Part shown: piece after piece, positions 22,890-31,622 of the stretch | Numbering within the stretch: the stretch's first letter is position 1 | How the letters are laid out: the number at the start of each line of letters is the position of its first letter | Assembly: GCF_000720185.1 (NCBI RefSeq) | Contig: NZ_JOIY01000018.1 | Coordinates: 65,456 to 129,455, forward strand | DNA length: 64,000 nt | Reading direction: 5' to 3' | Origin: Streptomyces sp. NRRL S-340 | Lineage (GTDB): Bacteria; Actinomycetota; Actinomycetes; Streptomycetales; Streptomycetaceae | Program-made: the position numbers and the translations under genes | Notes under the pieces: model-generated | Databases searched by the model: none | Told to the model about the DNA's origin: nothing | Seen by the model: the letters and a program-made list of their open reading frames with translations, nothing else

Positions 22890-25463
22890 TCACTCGTGCG
22901 CGATCGCCGCCAGCACGTTCATCCGGGACGCCCGCAGGGCCGGCAGCAGGGCCGCGACGATCCCCACCACGGCCGAGCCGATCACGACCGCCACGATCGT
23001 GCTCCACGGGATCGCCAGCGTCTTCATCCCCTGCAGGGCCAGGACCCGCTGGGTGCACAGCCCCCACACCAGTCCGAGCGCCAGTCCGAGGACCGCGCCG
23101 AACACCGCGATCACCACCGACTCCAGCCGGATCATGCGCCGCAGTTGCCGCCGCGCCAGCCCGATGGCCCGCAGCAGCCCGATCTCCCGCGTCCGCTCCA
23201 CCACCGACAGCGCCAGCGTGTTCACCACTCCGAGCACGGCGATCACGATGGCCAGCCCGAGCAGCGCGTAGACCAGGTAGAGCAGCACCGCGATCTGGTC
23301 GTGCACCAGCTTCTTGTAGTCGGCCTGGTCACGCACCTGCACGGTCGGATACGGGGCGAGGGTCTTCTCCAGCCGCTCGCGCAGCCGGGCGGGGCTCGTG
23401 CCCGGGGCGGCGTTCACGTACAACGCGGCGTCCTGCGTGCCGGGGGCGTACCGGTCCAGGGTGCCGATGCCCAGGTACAGGCCGCCCTGGAGACCGAACC
23501 CCTCCGCCGTGTCCTGGTCGGTCAGGGCTCCGACGGTCAGGTCGCCCCGGAGTCCGCCCTGGAACTCCGCGGGCACTGCGGTGCCCAGCCGCACGCCGTG
23601 CTTGCGCGCGAAGTCCACGTCCATGGCCAGGTGCCCGCCGGCCAGCGCCGTCGCGGTGTTCCCGGCCGAGTACGTCATGTGGGCGACGTCGTCCAGCCGA
23701 CGGTCGTAGGCGGAGGCGACCGTCTCGACCCGCTTGCCGTCCGGCAGCCGCACCGCGATCGCCGCCAGCCGCTGCCGGACCACGAGACCCGCCCCGGCAG
23801 TGGCCCGGACGGTGTGCGTGACCTGCTGCGGGAAGGGCATGAACGTGCGGTTCTGCACGATGTAGTCGGCGCCGAGCGTGCGTTCGATCTGGTGGTCGAT
23901 GGAGCGGGTCATGGAGGCGCTGGCCACCGACATCCCGCCGACCAGGGCGAGGCCCACCATCAGGGCGGCGGCCGTGGCACCGGTCCGGCGCGGGTTGCGC
24001 AGGGCGTTGCGCTGGCTCATCCGGCCGACCGCGCCGAAGAGCGCGGGGAACCAGCCGCCCAGCACCCGGATCAGCGGACGCACCAGGAGCGGGCCCGCGA
24101 TCACGGTCGCCACCAGCGTCAGGACGACACCGAACCCGAGGAGCGTGACGGCGGTCGCGGTCCGGCCGGCCGCGGCGCACCCCCCGAGCGCTACCGCACC
24201 CGCAGTGCCGAGCACCGCCCCCGCCACCGCGCGGACCTTCAGGGGCCGCCCCACGCCGGCGACCTCGGTGTCCGCGAGGGCCGCCATCGGGGAGACGGCC
24301 GCGGCGCGGCGGGCCGGGAGGTAGGCCGCCACGAACGTCACGCCGACCCCGATGACGTACGCGGCCAGGGGTGTCGTCCACCCGATCACCATCTCGGTCG
24401 TGCGCAGGTGCATGCCGAAGACGCCCAGGAGGCGGATCAGGCCGGCCGCGAGACCGATGCCGGCCGCCAGGCCCAGCGTGGAGCCGGCCAGGCCCAGCAG
24501 CACCGCCTCGGTCAGCACCGACCGGCGCACCTGCCGCCGGTCGGCGCCCAGGACGCGCAGCAGCCCCAGCTCGCGGGTGCGCTGGGCGATCAGCATCGCG
24601 AAGGTGTTGACGATCAGGAAGACACCGACGAGGACCGCGATCCCGGCGAAGCCGAGCATCACGAACTTGATGATCGCCAGGAAGGGGCCGAGGCTCGCCG
24701 CGGCCGACCTCGCGTGCTCGGCCGCAGTCTTCACGTCGTACGCCCCGGCGCCGCTGCCCAGTGCCGCCACGATCCGCTCTCGCAGCCCGGTGTCCGTGAC
24801 GCCGGCCGCCGCGTCGACGGAGATGCTGGTCGCGCGGGCCGTCGAGCCGAGCAGCCGGGTCTGCGCGGTCGGCGTGTCGAGGTACAGCAGCGCCGCGCCC
24901 GGATTGGTGGTGGTGAAGGTGGCGATGCCCACCACCCGCACCCGGAAGGTGCCCGGCTGCGCCTGGACCGTCAGCACGTCACCGGTCCGCACGTGCTGGT
25001 GCGCGGCCGTGTCCGCGTCCAGCAGGGCCTCGCCGGGGCCGTGCGGGGCGTGTCCCGAGGTCAGTCTCACCGGGCTGTGGTCGGTGACCTCCCAGTTTCG
25101 GGCGACGGTGGGGGCGCCGGTGGTCGGGCCGACCGGCCGGTTCCGGCTGTCGACGACGACCACGGTGTCGACCGAGGCGTCGACGTGGGCGGCCGCGACG
25201 CCCGGCACGCGGGACAGCCGTCCGGCGAGCGAGGCGGGCACGGTCTGCACGGCCCCCGTGTGCAGGGGCGATCTCAGCTCCTGCCGGGGGGCCACGGTGA
25301 CATCGGCCGCGGTGGAGGCGAAGAGCCGGTCGAAGGTGCGGGATACGGTGTCGGAGAAGATCGTGCTGCCCGCGACGAAGGCCACGGACAGCACGATGGC
25401 CAGGGCGGAGAGCAGCAGCCGCCCCTTGTGGGCGAGGAAACTGCGCAGCGTCGCCTTGAGCAC
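22890..25463 (-). CDS. FtsX-like ABC transporter permease
   Basis: An 857-residue permease of the MacB/FtsX type with two FtsX domains. A transmembrane helix at about residues 15-37 is followed by a large extracellular domain. Three helices come near 265-385, with the family sequence FAMLIAQRTRELGLLRVLGA, and a second domain near 435-500 opens another outside region. The last helices carry VVERTREIGLLRAIGLARRQ. GTG 25463 starts 5 nt after the ATPase stop, so the two are coupled. It probably exports a lipid, peptide or antibiotic, or acts by mechanotransmission; no substrate is indicated. Confidence 0.93.
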   Translation of the reverse strand: MLKATLRSFLAHKGRLLLSALAIVLSVAFVAGSTIFSDTVSRTFDRLFASTAADVTVAPRQELRSPLHTGAVQTVPASLAGRLSRVPGVAAAHVDASVDTVVVVDSRNRPVGPTTGAPTVARNWEVTDHSPVRLTSGHAPHGPGEALLDADTAAHQHVRTGDVLTVQAQPGTFRVRVVGIATFTTTNPGAALLYLDTPTAQTRLLGSTARATSISVDAAAGVTDTGLRERIVAALGSGAGAYDVKTAAEHARSAAASLGPFLAIIKFVMLGFAGIAVLVGVFLIVNTFAMLIAQRTRELGLLRVLGADRRQVRRSVLTEAVLLGLAGSTLGLAAGIGLAAGLIRLLGVFGMHLRTTEMVIGWTTPLAAYVIGVGVTFVAAYLPARRAAAVSPMAALADTEVAGVGRPLKVRAVAGAVLGTAGAVALGGCAAAGRTATAVTLLGFGVVLTLVATVIAGPLLVRPLIRVLGGWFPALFGAVGRMSQRNALRNPRRTGATAAALMVGLALVGGMSVASASMTRSIDHQIERTLGADYIVQNRTFMPFPQQVTHTVRATAGAGLVVRQRLAAIAVRLPDGKRVETVASAYDRRLDDVAHMTYSAGNTATALAGGHLAMDVDFARKHGVRLGTAVPAEFQGGLRGDLTVGALTDQDTAEGFGLQGGLYLGIGTLDRYAPGTQDAALYVNAAPGTSPARLRERLEKTLAPYPTVQVRDQADYKKLVHDQIAVLLYLVYALLGLAIVIAVLGVVNTLALSVVERTREIGLLRAIGLARRQLRRMIRLESVVIAVFGAVLGLALGLVWGLCTQRVLALQGMKTLAIPWSTIVAVVIGSAVVGIVAALLPALRASRMNVLAAIAHE

Positions 25464-25468
25464 GCCGG

Positions 25469-26377
25469 TCAGGCCTCCTCGACGGCGGTGCCGTCCCCGT
25501 CGCGGAACAGGGGGCCGCCGCCTGCCGGCAGGCCGCCGATCAGACCGGGTGCGGGCGGGCGCAGGTCGGCCCCGGCGAACAGGCGCATGCGCTCCAGCAC
25601 CGCCTCGGCCGTCGGGTGGGGCATCTCGTCGACGATCCGGCCGTCCGCGAGGTAGAGCACCAGGTCGGAGTGGGCGGCGGCGCCCGGGTCGTGGGTCACC
25701 ATGACGACGGTCTGTCCGAGGCCGTCGACGGCGTCCCGCAGGAAGCCGAGCACCTCCAGGCCCGCCCGCGAGTCGAGGTTGCCGGTCGGCTCGTCCGCGA
25801 AGATCAGTTCCGGCCGGGAGGCGAGGGCCCGCGCGCAGGCCACCCGCTGCTGCTGGCCGCCGGAGAGCTGCGCGGGCCGGTGCCCGAGCCGGTCCCTCAG
25901 CCCCAGCGTGTCGACGACCTGGTCCAGCCACCGCGGGTCGGGCCTGCGGCCCGCGATGTCCATCGGCAGGGTGATGTTCTCCAGGGCGTCGAGCGTGGGG
26001 ATGAGGTTGAACGACTGGAACACGAACCCGATCCGGTCCCGCCGCAGCCGGGTCAGCTCGCGGTCCTTCAGAGCGGTGATCTCGGTGTCACCGATCCAGA
26101 CCTGCCCGGCCGACACGGTGTCCAGCCCCGCCAGGCAGTGCATCAGCGTGGACTTGCCGGAGCCGGAGGGACCCATGACCGCGGTGAAGCGGCCGCGGGC
26201 GATGTCCACGTCCACCGAGTCCAGGGCGAGTACGGCCGTCTCGCCCGATCCGTACGCCTTGGTCAGCCCGCGGGCGCGGGCCGCCGCGCCCGCGGCCGGC
26301 GCACGGCCCGGCATGACGACGGGTGGGGACACGGTGGCCTCCTCGGCGGCGGGTCGGCCCGGAATGTCCTGACTCAT
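25469..26377 (-). CDS. ABC transporter ATP-binding protein (MacB/LolD type)
   Basis: A 302-residue ATPase partner of the FtsX-like permease. Walker A is GPSGSGKST, the Q-loop is FVFQSFNLIPTL, the signature is LSGGQQQRVACARAL, Walker B is LIFADEPTGNLDS and the switch His is in VMVTHD. This is the LolD/MacB pattern. About 35 Pro/Ala-rich residues precede the domain and the last 50 extend past it with a Gly/Pro-rich tail. GGGGAGAG lies upstream of ATG 26377. It is the first gene of the ATPase-permease operon and is divergent from the ribbon-helix-helix gene at 26518. Confidence 0.95.
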   Translation of the reverse strand: MSQDIPGRPAAEEATVSPPVVMPGRAPAAGAAARARGLTKAYGSGETAVLALDSVDVDIARGRFTAVMGPSGSGKSTLMHCLAGLDTVSAGQVWIGDTEITALKDRELTRLRRDRIGFVFQSFNLIPTLDALENITLPMDIAGRRPDPRWLDQVVDTLGLRDRLGHRPAQLSGGQQQRVACARALASRPELIFADEPTGNLDSRAGLEVLGFLRDAVDGLGQTVVMVTHDPGAAAHSDLVLYLADGRIVDEMPHPTAEAVLERMRLFAGADLRPPAPGLIGGLPAGGGPLFRDGDGTAVEEA

Positions 26378-26481
26378 AACTTTTCTCTCCCCGGTCGAGC
26401 GTAGTGTGACCGACCGCCCGGCCGGTATCCCCCCGAGGGCCGAGCCGGTCCTGCGGGCACCGCCGCCGTTCCTGTCCTCCC

Positions 26482-26511
26482 TTGCCGTTGCTAGCGGTCC
26501 GGCGCTAGCGT
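26482..26511 (+). promoter_or_regulatory. leaderless promoter with an internal inverted repeat
   Basis: TTGCCG (26482-26487) and TAGCGT (26506-26511) are 18 nt apart, and ATG 26518 follows after 6 nt. Between them GCTAGCG (26490-26496) and CGCTAGC (26503-26509) form a perfect 7-bp inverted repeat with a 6-nt spacer that covers the -10. This is where the ribbon-helix-helix protein would autorepress. Confidence 0.65.
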
Positions 26512-26517
26512 CGAGGC

Positions 26518-26934
26518 ATGGCGAAGACCCAGCTGAACGTGCGGGTGGACGAGGGCACGGCCCGCGCCGCCCGCGAACGCGCCCTCGCCCGCGGCATGAG
26601 CGTCAACCGCTACATCGAGGAACTGGTCCGTCAGGACACGGGCGAGATCGGCCGCACCTTCGTGGAGGCCGCCGCCGACTTCATGAAGAGCTACGAGGCC
26701 GTCTTCGCGCAGGAGTTCGACGGAGCGTCCGTACGCCGACCGGTGCCGAGCGCGGCCGAGGACCCCGCGACCGTCGCGGACGGGGAACACCCGAAGGCGG
26801 CGGAGGAGGAACCCCCGACCGTCGGCGACGAGGGCCGCGCCATCGCCGCGGCCGAGGGCCCCGCGACCGTCGCCGGCGAAGAGCGCGCGATCGTCGCGGA
26901 CGACGTCACGCATCACCGCGAAGGGCGTCGCTGA
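26518..26934 (+). CDS. ribbon-helix-helix (CopG/ParD-like) DNA-binding protein, putative antitoxin
   Basis: A 138-residue protein. Residues 1-45 are a ribbon-helix-helix domain: strand QLNVRVDEGTARAARERAL, then GMSVNRYIEELVRQ. Residues 46-68 are a helix that could contact a partner (EAAADFMKSYEAVFAQEF). The tail from about 75 to 138 is acidic, Ala/Glu-rich and internally repetitive, with PATVADGE, PPTVGDEGRAIA and PATVAGEERAIVAD as related units. It is followed after 4 nt by a degenerate Fic gene, so it is probably an antitoxin or autorepressor. Its promoter carries a palindrome over the -10. Confidence 0.85.
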   Translation: MAKTQLNVRVDEGTARAARERALARGMSVNRYIEELVRQDTGEIGRTFVEAAADFMKSYEAVFAQEFDGASVRRPVPSAAEDPATVADGEHPKAAEEEPPTVGDEGRAIAAAEGPATVAGEERAIVADDVTHHREGRR

Positions 26935-26938
26935 GCCC

Positions 26939-27313
26939 TTGAGCGACGTCCGCATCGACCTTGCCTGGCTGCTCATGCTCGCCGAACGCATGACACCCGG
27001 AGACCCCCAGGTCACCGACTGGGGCGCCCTGGTGGCCGCGGTGGCGCGCCACCGCGCCGAGATCTTCGACGTGCCCGTCTACGACTCCCCGCAGGCGCGC
27101 GCCGCCGCGCTGCTGCAACTCCTCGTCCACGTCCCCGCCCTGGAGCGCTCCAACGCGCTGTTCGCCTCCGCGGTGGCGTACGCGTACCTGGTCGCCAGCG
27201 GACTGAAGGTCTCCCCCTCGCCCGAACAGGTGCGTGATCTGGCGCGGCTGGTCAAGAGGGGGGACGCCTCGGTGCACGAGATCGCCCGAGAACTGCGCCG
27301 GTGGAGCGCGTGA
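26939..27313 (+). CDS. degenerate Fic/Doc-like protein, putative toxin-type partner
   Basis: A 124-residue protein that starts with TTG only 4 nt after the upstream stop. The overall helix pattern matches Doc-type Fic proteins: an N-terminal helix, then HVPALERSNALFASAVAYAYLVASG aligned with the Fic core helix, then a C-terminal helical end DLARLVKRGDASVHEIARELRRW. The Fic motif HxFxxGNxR is badly degraded: the His is kept but the Phe, Gly and catalytic Arg positions are not recognisable. Nucleotidyl-transfer is therefore doubtful. Similar proteins are, from memory, annotated as Fic-family toxins in Streptomyces. Confidence 0.7.
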   Translation: MSDVRIDLAWLLMLAERMTPGDPQVTDWGALVAAVARHRAEIFDVPVYDSPQARAAALLQLLVHVPALERSNALFASAVAYAYLVASGLKVSPSPEQVRDLARLVKRGDASVHEIARELRRWSA

Positions 27314-27321
27314 CCGGCTGA

Positions 27322-28083
27322 TCAGGGGCCTGCGCCGGGCCCGCCTCCCGCACCGGACCGGGACCCTGGGCCCGGCCCCCCGCCCGGGTCGTGCCGTCCG
27401 TCCGCGGCCGGGCGCCAGGCCGTGCCCAGTGAGCAGTACGAACTCGGCAGGACCGGCCCCGTCTCCGGCAGCAGCACCCGGCGGCAGGGACCCAGGACGA
27501 AACCGGCCGTCCGCAGCGCGGCCACCGGATCGCGCGACAGACGGCAGCCGCCGCTCAACGGCGGCCACACCGTGCGGTCCAGGGCCCGCTGGGCGAGGCG
27601 CATCGCCCGGCCGCCGCCCACGCCGTGCTCGAGGAACCGCACCTCGCCGCCCGGCCGCAGCACCCGCCGTGCCTCGGCCAGGGCCCGGGACACGTCGTGC
27701 ACGCTGCACAGCACCAGCGAGAACACCACCGCGTCGAAGGCCTCGCTCTTGACCGGCAGCGCCTCGGCGCACCCCGGCACCACGTCGACCGGCACGTCGG
27801 CGCGCAGGGCCGCCGCCACGGCCTTGTGCCGCAACAGGCGCTCCGGCTCGATCGCGACGACCTCCGCGACCCCGCCGGGGTAGTGCGCGAAGTTCAGCCC
27901 GTTGCCCGCGCCGATCTCGATCACCCGTCCCGTGAGACCGGCCAGCAGCCGCTCGCGCAGCCCCGCCATGCCCAGCCGGGTCTCCGCGGCCACGCTGAGG
28001 CGGGCGTAGCAGCGGGCGAACAGCGGATGACGGACGGGATCGCGCCCGGCCCTGCCGGAGCCCGTGGTGGAGCAAGGCGGCAT
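27322..28083 (-). CDS. class I SAM-dependent methyltransferase
   Basis: A 253-residue methyltransferase of the UbiE/Methyltransf_11 type. Motif I is VIEIGAGNGLNFAHYP, followed by the acidic VVAIEPE, then motif II/III VPGCAEALPVKSEAFDAVVFSLVLCSV and the post-motif VLRPGGEVRFLEHG. ATG 28083 has GGGAGG 5 nt upstream. The last 25 residues are Gly/Pro-rich and disordered. It converges on the Fic-like gene with an 8-nt gap and lies downstream of bioD in the same direction, but a 123-nt gap argues against cotranscription. It is not BioC, since its context and C-terminal half (GGCRLSRDPVAALRTAGF) fit small-molecule or phospholipid-type methylases. Confidence 0.88.
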   Translation of the reverse strand: MPPCSTTGSGRAGRDPVRHPLFARCYARLSVAAETRLGMAGLRERLLAGLTGRVIEIGAGNGLNFAHYPGGVAEVVAIEPERLLRHKAVAAALRADVPVDVVPGCAEALPVKSEAFDAVVFSLVLCSVHDVSRALAEARRVLRPGGEVRFLEHGVGGGRAMRLAQRALDRTVWPPLSGGCRLSRDPVAALRTAGFVLGPCRRVLLPETGPVLPSSYCSLGTAWRPAADGRHDPGGGPGPGSRSGAGGGPGAGP

Positions 28084-28206
28084 GCTGGCCTCCCGGTCCG
28101 TATCGGTGCCTGGGGTGAGTGTCCCCCGTCCGGCCGCCCGGCACGCGCGGCCGCCACCCGCGCGCGGGAGCACGCCCGCTGCCACGCGCGGGAGCGCGAG
28201 GAGCCG

Positions 28207-28959
28207 TCAGTGCGCGGGAGCGCGCCCGGCCTGACCGAACGGCGCGGGCGCCTCGCGCACCGCGAAGGCCGCCGCGTCCCAGCTGCCGTCGAGGCGCGGC
28301 GCGAGCCACTGCCCGGCGTCCCTGCGGAAGGCGGCCGGCGCCAGTGCCCCCGCACCCTCGGGCAGCGCGCCGAGCAGGGGGGCGCCGGCCACCAGCGGCA
28401 GGTCGGCGACGTTGCACCGGGAGGCCAGGTCGGGGCGGGCGGGCCAGCTGCCGATCACCACACCGAGCAGGGCCAGCTCGCGCTCGCGCAGCGCACGGGC
28501 GGTCAGCTCGGTCGTGTTCAGCGTGCCGAGCCCGGCGGAGGCGACCACGAGCACAGGGGCCCGCAGCAGCTTCGCGGCGTCCGCGAGGGTCCCGCCCGCC
28601 GCGTCGAACCGCACGAGGAGGCCGCCGGCGCCCTCCACCAGCACCAGGTCGTGCTCGGTCGCCAGCTTGGCGGCGGCCTCGGCCACCTCCTCCGGCCGCA
28701 CCGGCGCCCGTCCGGCACGCAGCGCGGCCGTGCCCGGTGCCAACGGCTCGGGGTAGCGGGCGACCTCACGTGCCGTCACCGGACCGGCGAGCCGCGCGAC
28801 CTCGTCGGCGTCCCCGCGCTCGTGCGGGCCCACACCCGTCTGCGCGGCCTTCAGCACGGCCACCGACCGGCCGGCCGCGAGGGCCGCCGCGGCGACGGCG
28901 GCCGTCGCGACGGTCTTGCCGACCTCCGTGCCCGTCCCCGTGATCACCAGTACCGGCAT
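28207..28959 (-). CDS. bioD: ATP-dependent dethiobiotin synthetase
   Basis: A 250-residue BioD. It closes the ureido ring of dethiobiotin from DAPA, CO2 and ATP. The P-loop GTGTEVGKT is at residues 8-16, the substrate motif is LKAAQTGV, and the second nucleotide motif is VEGAGGLLVRF. The Lys in LKAAQTG matches the catalytic Lys37 of E. coli BioD. The enzyme is cytosolic and dimeric in the family. Its ATG lies 1 nt after the bioA stop, so it is translationally coupled and last in bioB-bioA-bioD. Confidence 0.96.
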   Translation of the reverse strand: MPVLVITGTGTEVGKTVATAAVAAAALAAGRSVAVLKAAQTGVGPHERGDADEVARLAGPVTAREVARYPEPLAPGTAALRAGRAPVRPEEVAEAAAKLATEHDLVLVEGAGGLLVRFDAAGGTLADAAKLLRAPVLVVASAGLGTLNTTELTARALRERELALLGVVIGSWPARPDLASRCNVADLPLVAGAPLLGALPEGAGALAPAAFRRDAGQWLAPRLDGSWDAAAFAVREAPAPFGQAGRAPAH

Positions 28960-28960
28960 C

Positions 28961-30250
28961 TCATCCCTCCCGCGCCGCCGCGCACACCGCGCGGGCGATC
29001 CGTGCCAGGTCCGCGTCGTCGGTGACGTACGGCGGCATCGTGTACACCAGGTCCCGGAACGGCCGCAGCCACACGCCCTCGCGCACGGCGGCCCGGGTCG
29101 CCGCCGCCATGTCCACCGGACGGTCGAGCTGGACGACCCCGATGGCGCCCAGCACGCGTACGTCCCGCACGCCCGGCAGCCGAGCCGCCGGAGCCAGTCC
29201 CTCCCGCAGGCCCGCCTCGATCCGCTTGACCTCGCCGAGCCAGTCCTGACCCAGCAGCAGTCCGATCGAGGCGCAGGCCACGGCGGCGGCCAGCGGATTG
29301 CCCATGAACGTCGGGCCGTGCGCCAGCACCGGCACCTCGCCGCGCGAGATCCCGTCGGCCACCCGCGCGGTGCACAGCGTCGCGGCCATGGTCAGGTAAC
29401 CCCCGGTGAGCGCCTTGCCCACGCACATCACGTCGGGGGTCACCGCCGCGTGGTCCGCCGCGAACAGCGCGCCGGTGCGGCCGAACCCGGTCGCGATCTC
29501 GTCGAACACCAGCAGCACCCCGTGCGCGTCACACGCCTCGCGCAGCACCCGCAGGTAGGCGGGGGAGTGGAACCGCATCCCGCCCGCGCCCTGCACCACC
29601 GGTTCGACGATCACGGCGGCCAGTTCGCCCGCGTGGCGTTCGATCAGCTCGCGCAGGTGCGCCGCGTACGTCTCGTCGTACCCGGCCGGCGGCGCGTCCG
29701 CGAAGACCTGGCGCGGCAGCACGCCAGACCACAGCTCGTGCATCCCGCCCTCGGGATCGCACACGGACATCGGCTGCCAGGTGTCCCCGTGGTAGCCGCC
29801 CCGCCAGGTCAGCAGCCGCCGCTTCTCCGGCCTGCCGAGCGAGCGCCAGTACTGCAGGCACATCTTCACGGCGACCTCGACCGAGACCGAGCCGGAGTCG
29901 GCCAGGAAGACATGTTCCAGACCGTCGGGAGACATGTCGACAAGGAGCTTCGCGAGCCGGACGGCGGGCTCGTGGGTGAGCCCGCCGAACATCACGTGGC
30001 TCATCCGCGCCAACTGCGCGCGGGCGGCCTCGTCGAGCACCGGGTGGCGGTAGCCGTGGATCGCCGCCCACCACGACGACATCCCGTCCACCAGCTCGCC
30101 CTCGCCGCCGGCGAGTTTCAGCCGCACCCCGCTCGCCGACTCCACGACGAGCGGTTCCTGACGGCCGGGCATCGGGCCGTAGGGGTGCCACACGTGCCGC
30201 CGGTCGAGATCCAGCAACTCCGGCACCCGCCGGCCGGACGGGTCAGGCAT
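28961..30250 (-). CDS. bioA: adenosylmethionine-8-amino-7-oxononanoate aminotransferase
   Basis: A 429-residue BioA. It transfers the amino group of SAM to KAPA to give DAPA. PLP is held by Asp250 in [15 protein letters not shown] and Lys279 in [12 protein letters not shown]. The SAM/KAPA pocket sequence HVWHPYGPM near residue 19 and [12 protein letters not shown] near residue 56 distinguish BioA from ornithine and GABA transaminases. ATG 30250 overlaps the bioB stop codon by 8 nt, so translation is coupled. A longer frame upstream is antisense noise within bioB. Confidence 0.97.
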   Translation of the reverse strand: MPDPSGRRVPELLDLDRRHVWHPYGPMPGRQEPLVVESASGVRLKLAGGEGELVDGMSSWWAAIHGYRHPVLDEAARAQLARMSHVMFGGLTHEPAVRLAKLLVDMSPDGLEHVFLADSGSVSVEVAVKMCLQYWRSLGRPEKRRLLTWRGGYHGDTWQPMSVCDPEGGMHELWSGVLPRQVFADAPPAGYDETYAAHLRELIERHAGELAAVIVEPVVQGAGGMRFHSPAYLRVLREACDAHGVLLVFDEIATGFGRTGALFAADHAAVTPDVMCVGKALTGGYLTMAATLCTARVADGISRGEVPVLAHGPTFMGNPLAAAVACASIGLLLGQDWLGEVKRIEAGLREGLAPAARLPGVRDVRVLGAIGVVQLDRPVDMAAATRAAVREGVWLRPFRDLVYTMPPYVTDDADLARIARAVCAAAREG

Positions 30251-31475
30251 TGGGCGCGAGGTCCGTTCCGGCACCGCGGTGGCGCAGCGCGACCAGGTCG
30301 GTGCGGGGCTCGGCCGGGCTCGCGGGGGCGGCCGGAGGCGTCGTCGCAGCGCAGACACCACCGTCCGCGTGCGACCCGCACCCGCCGCTCCCGTGCGACC
30401 CGCGCCCGCCGTCCTGCGGGGCGCCGCTGTCCGCGCCGCCCGCGTGCGGGCCGCAGCCGGCCCCGGCCCGCGCGCGGTGCTCCGGCAGCGTCACCTGGTC
30501 GCTGCCCTCCACCTCGAAGCCGGCGTCCGCGATCATCTCCAGGTCGTCCTTGCCCGCCTGGCCCTCGGTGGTCAGGTAGTCGCCGAGGAAGATCGAGTTG
30601 GCCAGGTGCAGGGCGAGCGGCTGCATGGTCCGCAGATGGACCTCGCGGCCACCGGCGATGCGCACCTCGATGTCCGGGCACACGAACCGCACCATCGCGA
30701 GGATCCGCAGGCACCGCTGCGGGGTGAGGTTCCACTCCGCGGCCAGCGGGGTCCCCTCGACCGGGATGAGGAAGTTGACCGGCACCGAGTCCGGGTCCAG
30801 CGCGCGCAGCGAGTAGACGACGTCGACCAGGTCCTCGTCGCTCTCGCCCATGCCGGCGATGAGCCCCGAGCACGCGGACAGCCCCGCCGCGTGGGCCTTG
30901 TTCACCGTGTCCACCCGGTCGGCGTAGGTGTGGGTGGTCGTGATGTCGCCGTACGTCGACTCGGAGGTGTTGAGGTTGTGGTTGTACGCGTCGGCGCCCG
31001 CCGCGCGCAGCCGCTCGGCCTGGCCGTCGGAGAGCAGTCCGAGACAGGCGCACACCTCGACGCCCTCGTTCTGGTCCTTGATCGCCCTGATGGTCTCCGA
31101 GACCCGGTCCACGTCCCGGTCGGTCGGTCCGCGCCCGCTGGCCACCAGGCAGACCCGCTTGGCACCGCCCGCCAGGCCCGCCGCCGCGGCCCGGGAGGCG
31201 TCGTCGGGCTTGAGCCAGGTGTACTTGAGGATGTCCGCCTTCGAGCCGAGCCGCTGCGAACAGTACGAGCAGTCCTCGGGGCACAGGCCGGACTTGAGGT
31301 TGACGAGGTAGTTGAGTTTCACCCGCCGGCCGAACCAGCGGCGGCGCACCTTCCCGGCCGCGGCCACCACATCGAGCAGATCGTCGTCGGAGGTGGCCAG
31401 GACGGCCAGCGCTTCCTCACGGGTCGGCAGTTCGCGCCGAAGCCCCTTGTCCACCAGCGTGTTCAGCAGGTCCAT
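30243..31475 (-). CDS. bioB: biotin synthase with a Cys/His/Gly-rich C-terminal tail
   Basis: A 410-residue radical SAM enzyme that inserts sulfur into dethiobiotin. The 4Fe-4S motif is Cys65, Cys69 and Cys72 in [12 protein letters not shown]. Further conserved parts are [25 protein letters not shown] and the 2Fe-2S Arg motif in [12 protein letters not shown]. Other BioBs end near residue 330, but here about 75 residues follow with [24 protein letters not shown] and a Pro/Ala-rich end. This tail may bind metal or be disordered. ATG 31475 lacks a strong ribosome site. The gene leads bioB-bioA-bioD and is divergent from bioF. Confidence 0.96.
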   Translation of the reverse strand: MDLLNTLVDKGLRRELPTREEALAVLATSDDDLLDVVAAAGKVRRRWFGRRVKLNYLVNLKSGLCPEDCSYCSQRLGSKADILKYTWLKPDDASRAAAAGLAGGAKRVCLVASGRGPTDRDVDRVSETIRAIKDQNEGVEVCACLGLLSDGQAERLRAAGADAYNHNLNTSESTYGDITTTHTYADRVDTVNKAHAAGLSACSGLIAGMGESDEDLVDVVYSLRALDPDSVPVNFLIPVEGTPLAAEWNLTPQRCLRILAMVRFVCPDIEVRIAGGREVHLRTMQPLALHLANSIFLGDYLTTEGQAGKDDLEMIADAGFEVEGSDQVTLPEHRARAGAGCGPHAGGADSGAPQDGGRGSHGSGGCGSHADGGVCAATTPPAAPASPAEPRTDLVALRHRGAGTDLAPNA

Positions 31476-31544
31476 GAGAGCCGATCCTGTCCTACGGGGC
31501 CATCCGGGGCCAAGGAGAGTTTGCACAACAGAGACGGTTCGACG

Positions 31545-31560
31545 TGTGGGTATTGCCACA
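31545..31560. promoter_or_regulatory. candidate operator between bioB and bioF
   Basis: TGTGG (31545-31549) and CCACA (31556-31560) form a 5-bp inverted repeat with a 6-nt spacer near the middle of the 147-nt divergent gap. It does not resemble the BirA or BioQ operators I know. A biotin-responsive site is expected in this gap. Confidence 0.35.
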
Positions 31561-31622
31561 TCATGCGGGGCGTGTCCTGCGGCTAGTGTCTGTCCACTGC
31601 CTACAAAAGTCCCGGAGGAGCC

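Noticed and set aside
22809..25655. A 948-codon open frame opposite the FtsX-like permease
   Set aside because: Composition is repetitive Gly/Arg/His and there are no recognisable motifs; the opposing gene is a clear ABC permease.
28160..28224. Three GCGCGGGAGC-type repeats between the methyltransferase and bioD
   Set aside because: They are short, imperfect and partly inside the bioD 3' end, so base composition explains them well enough.
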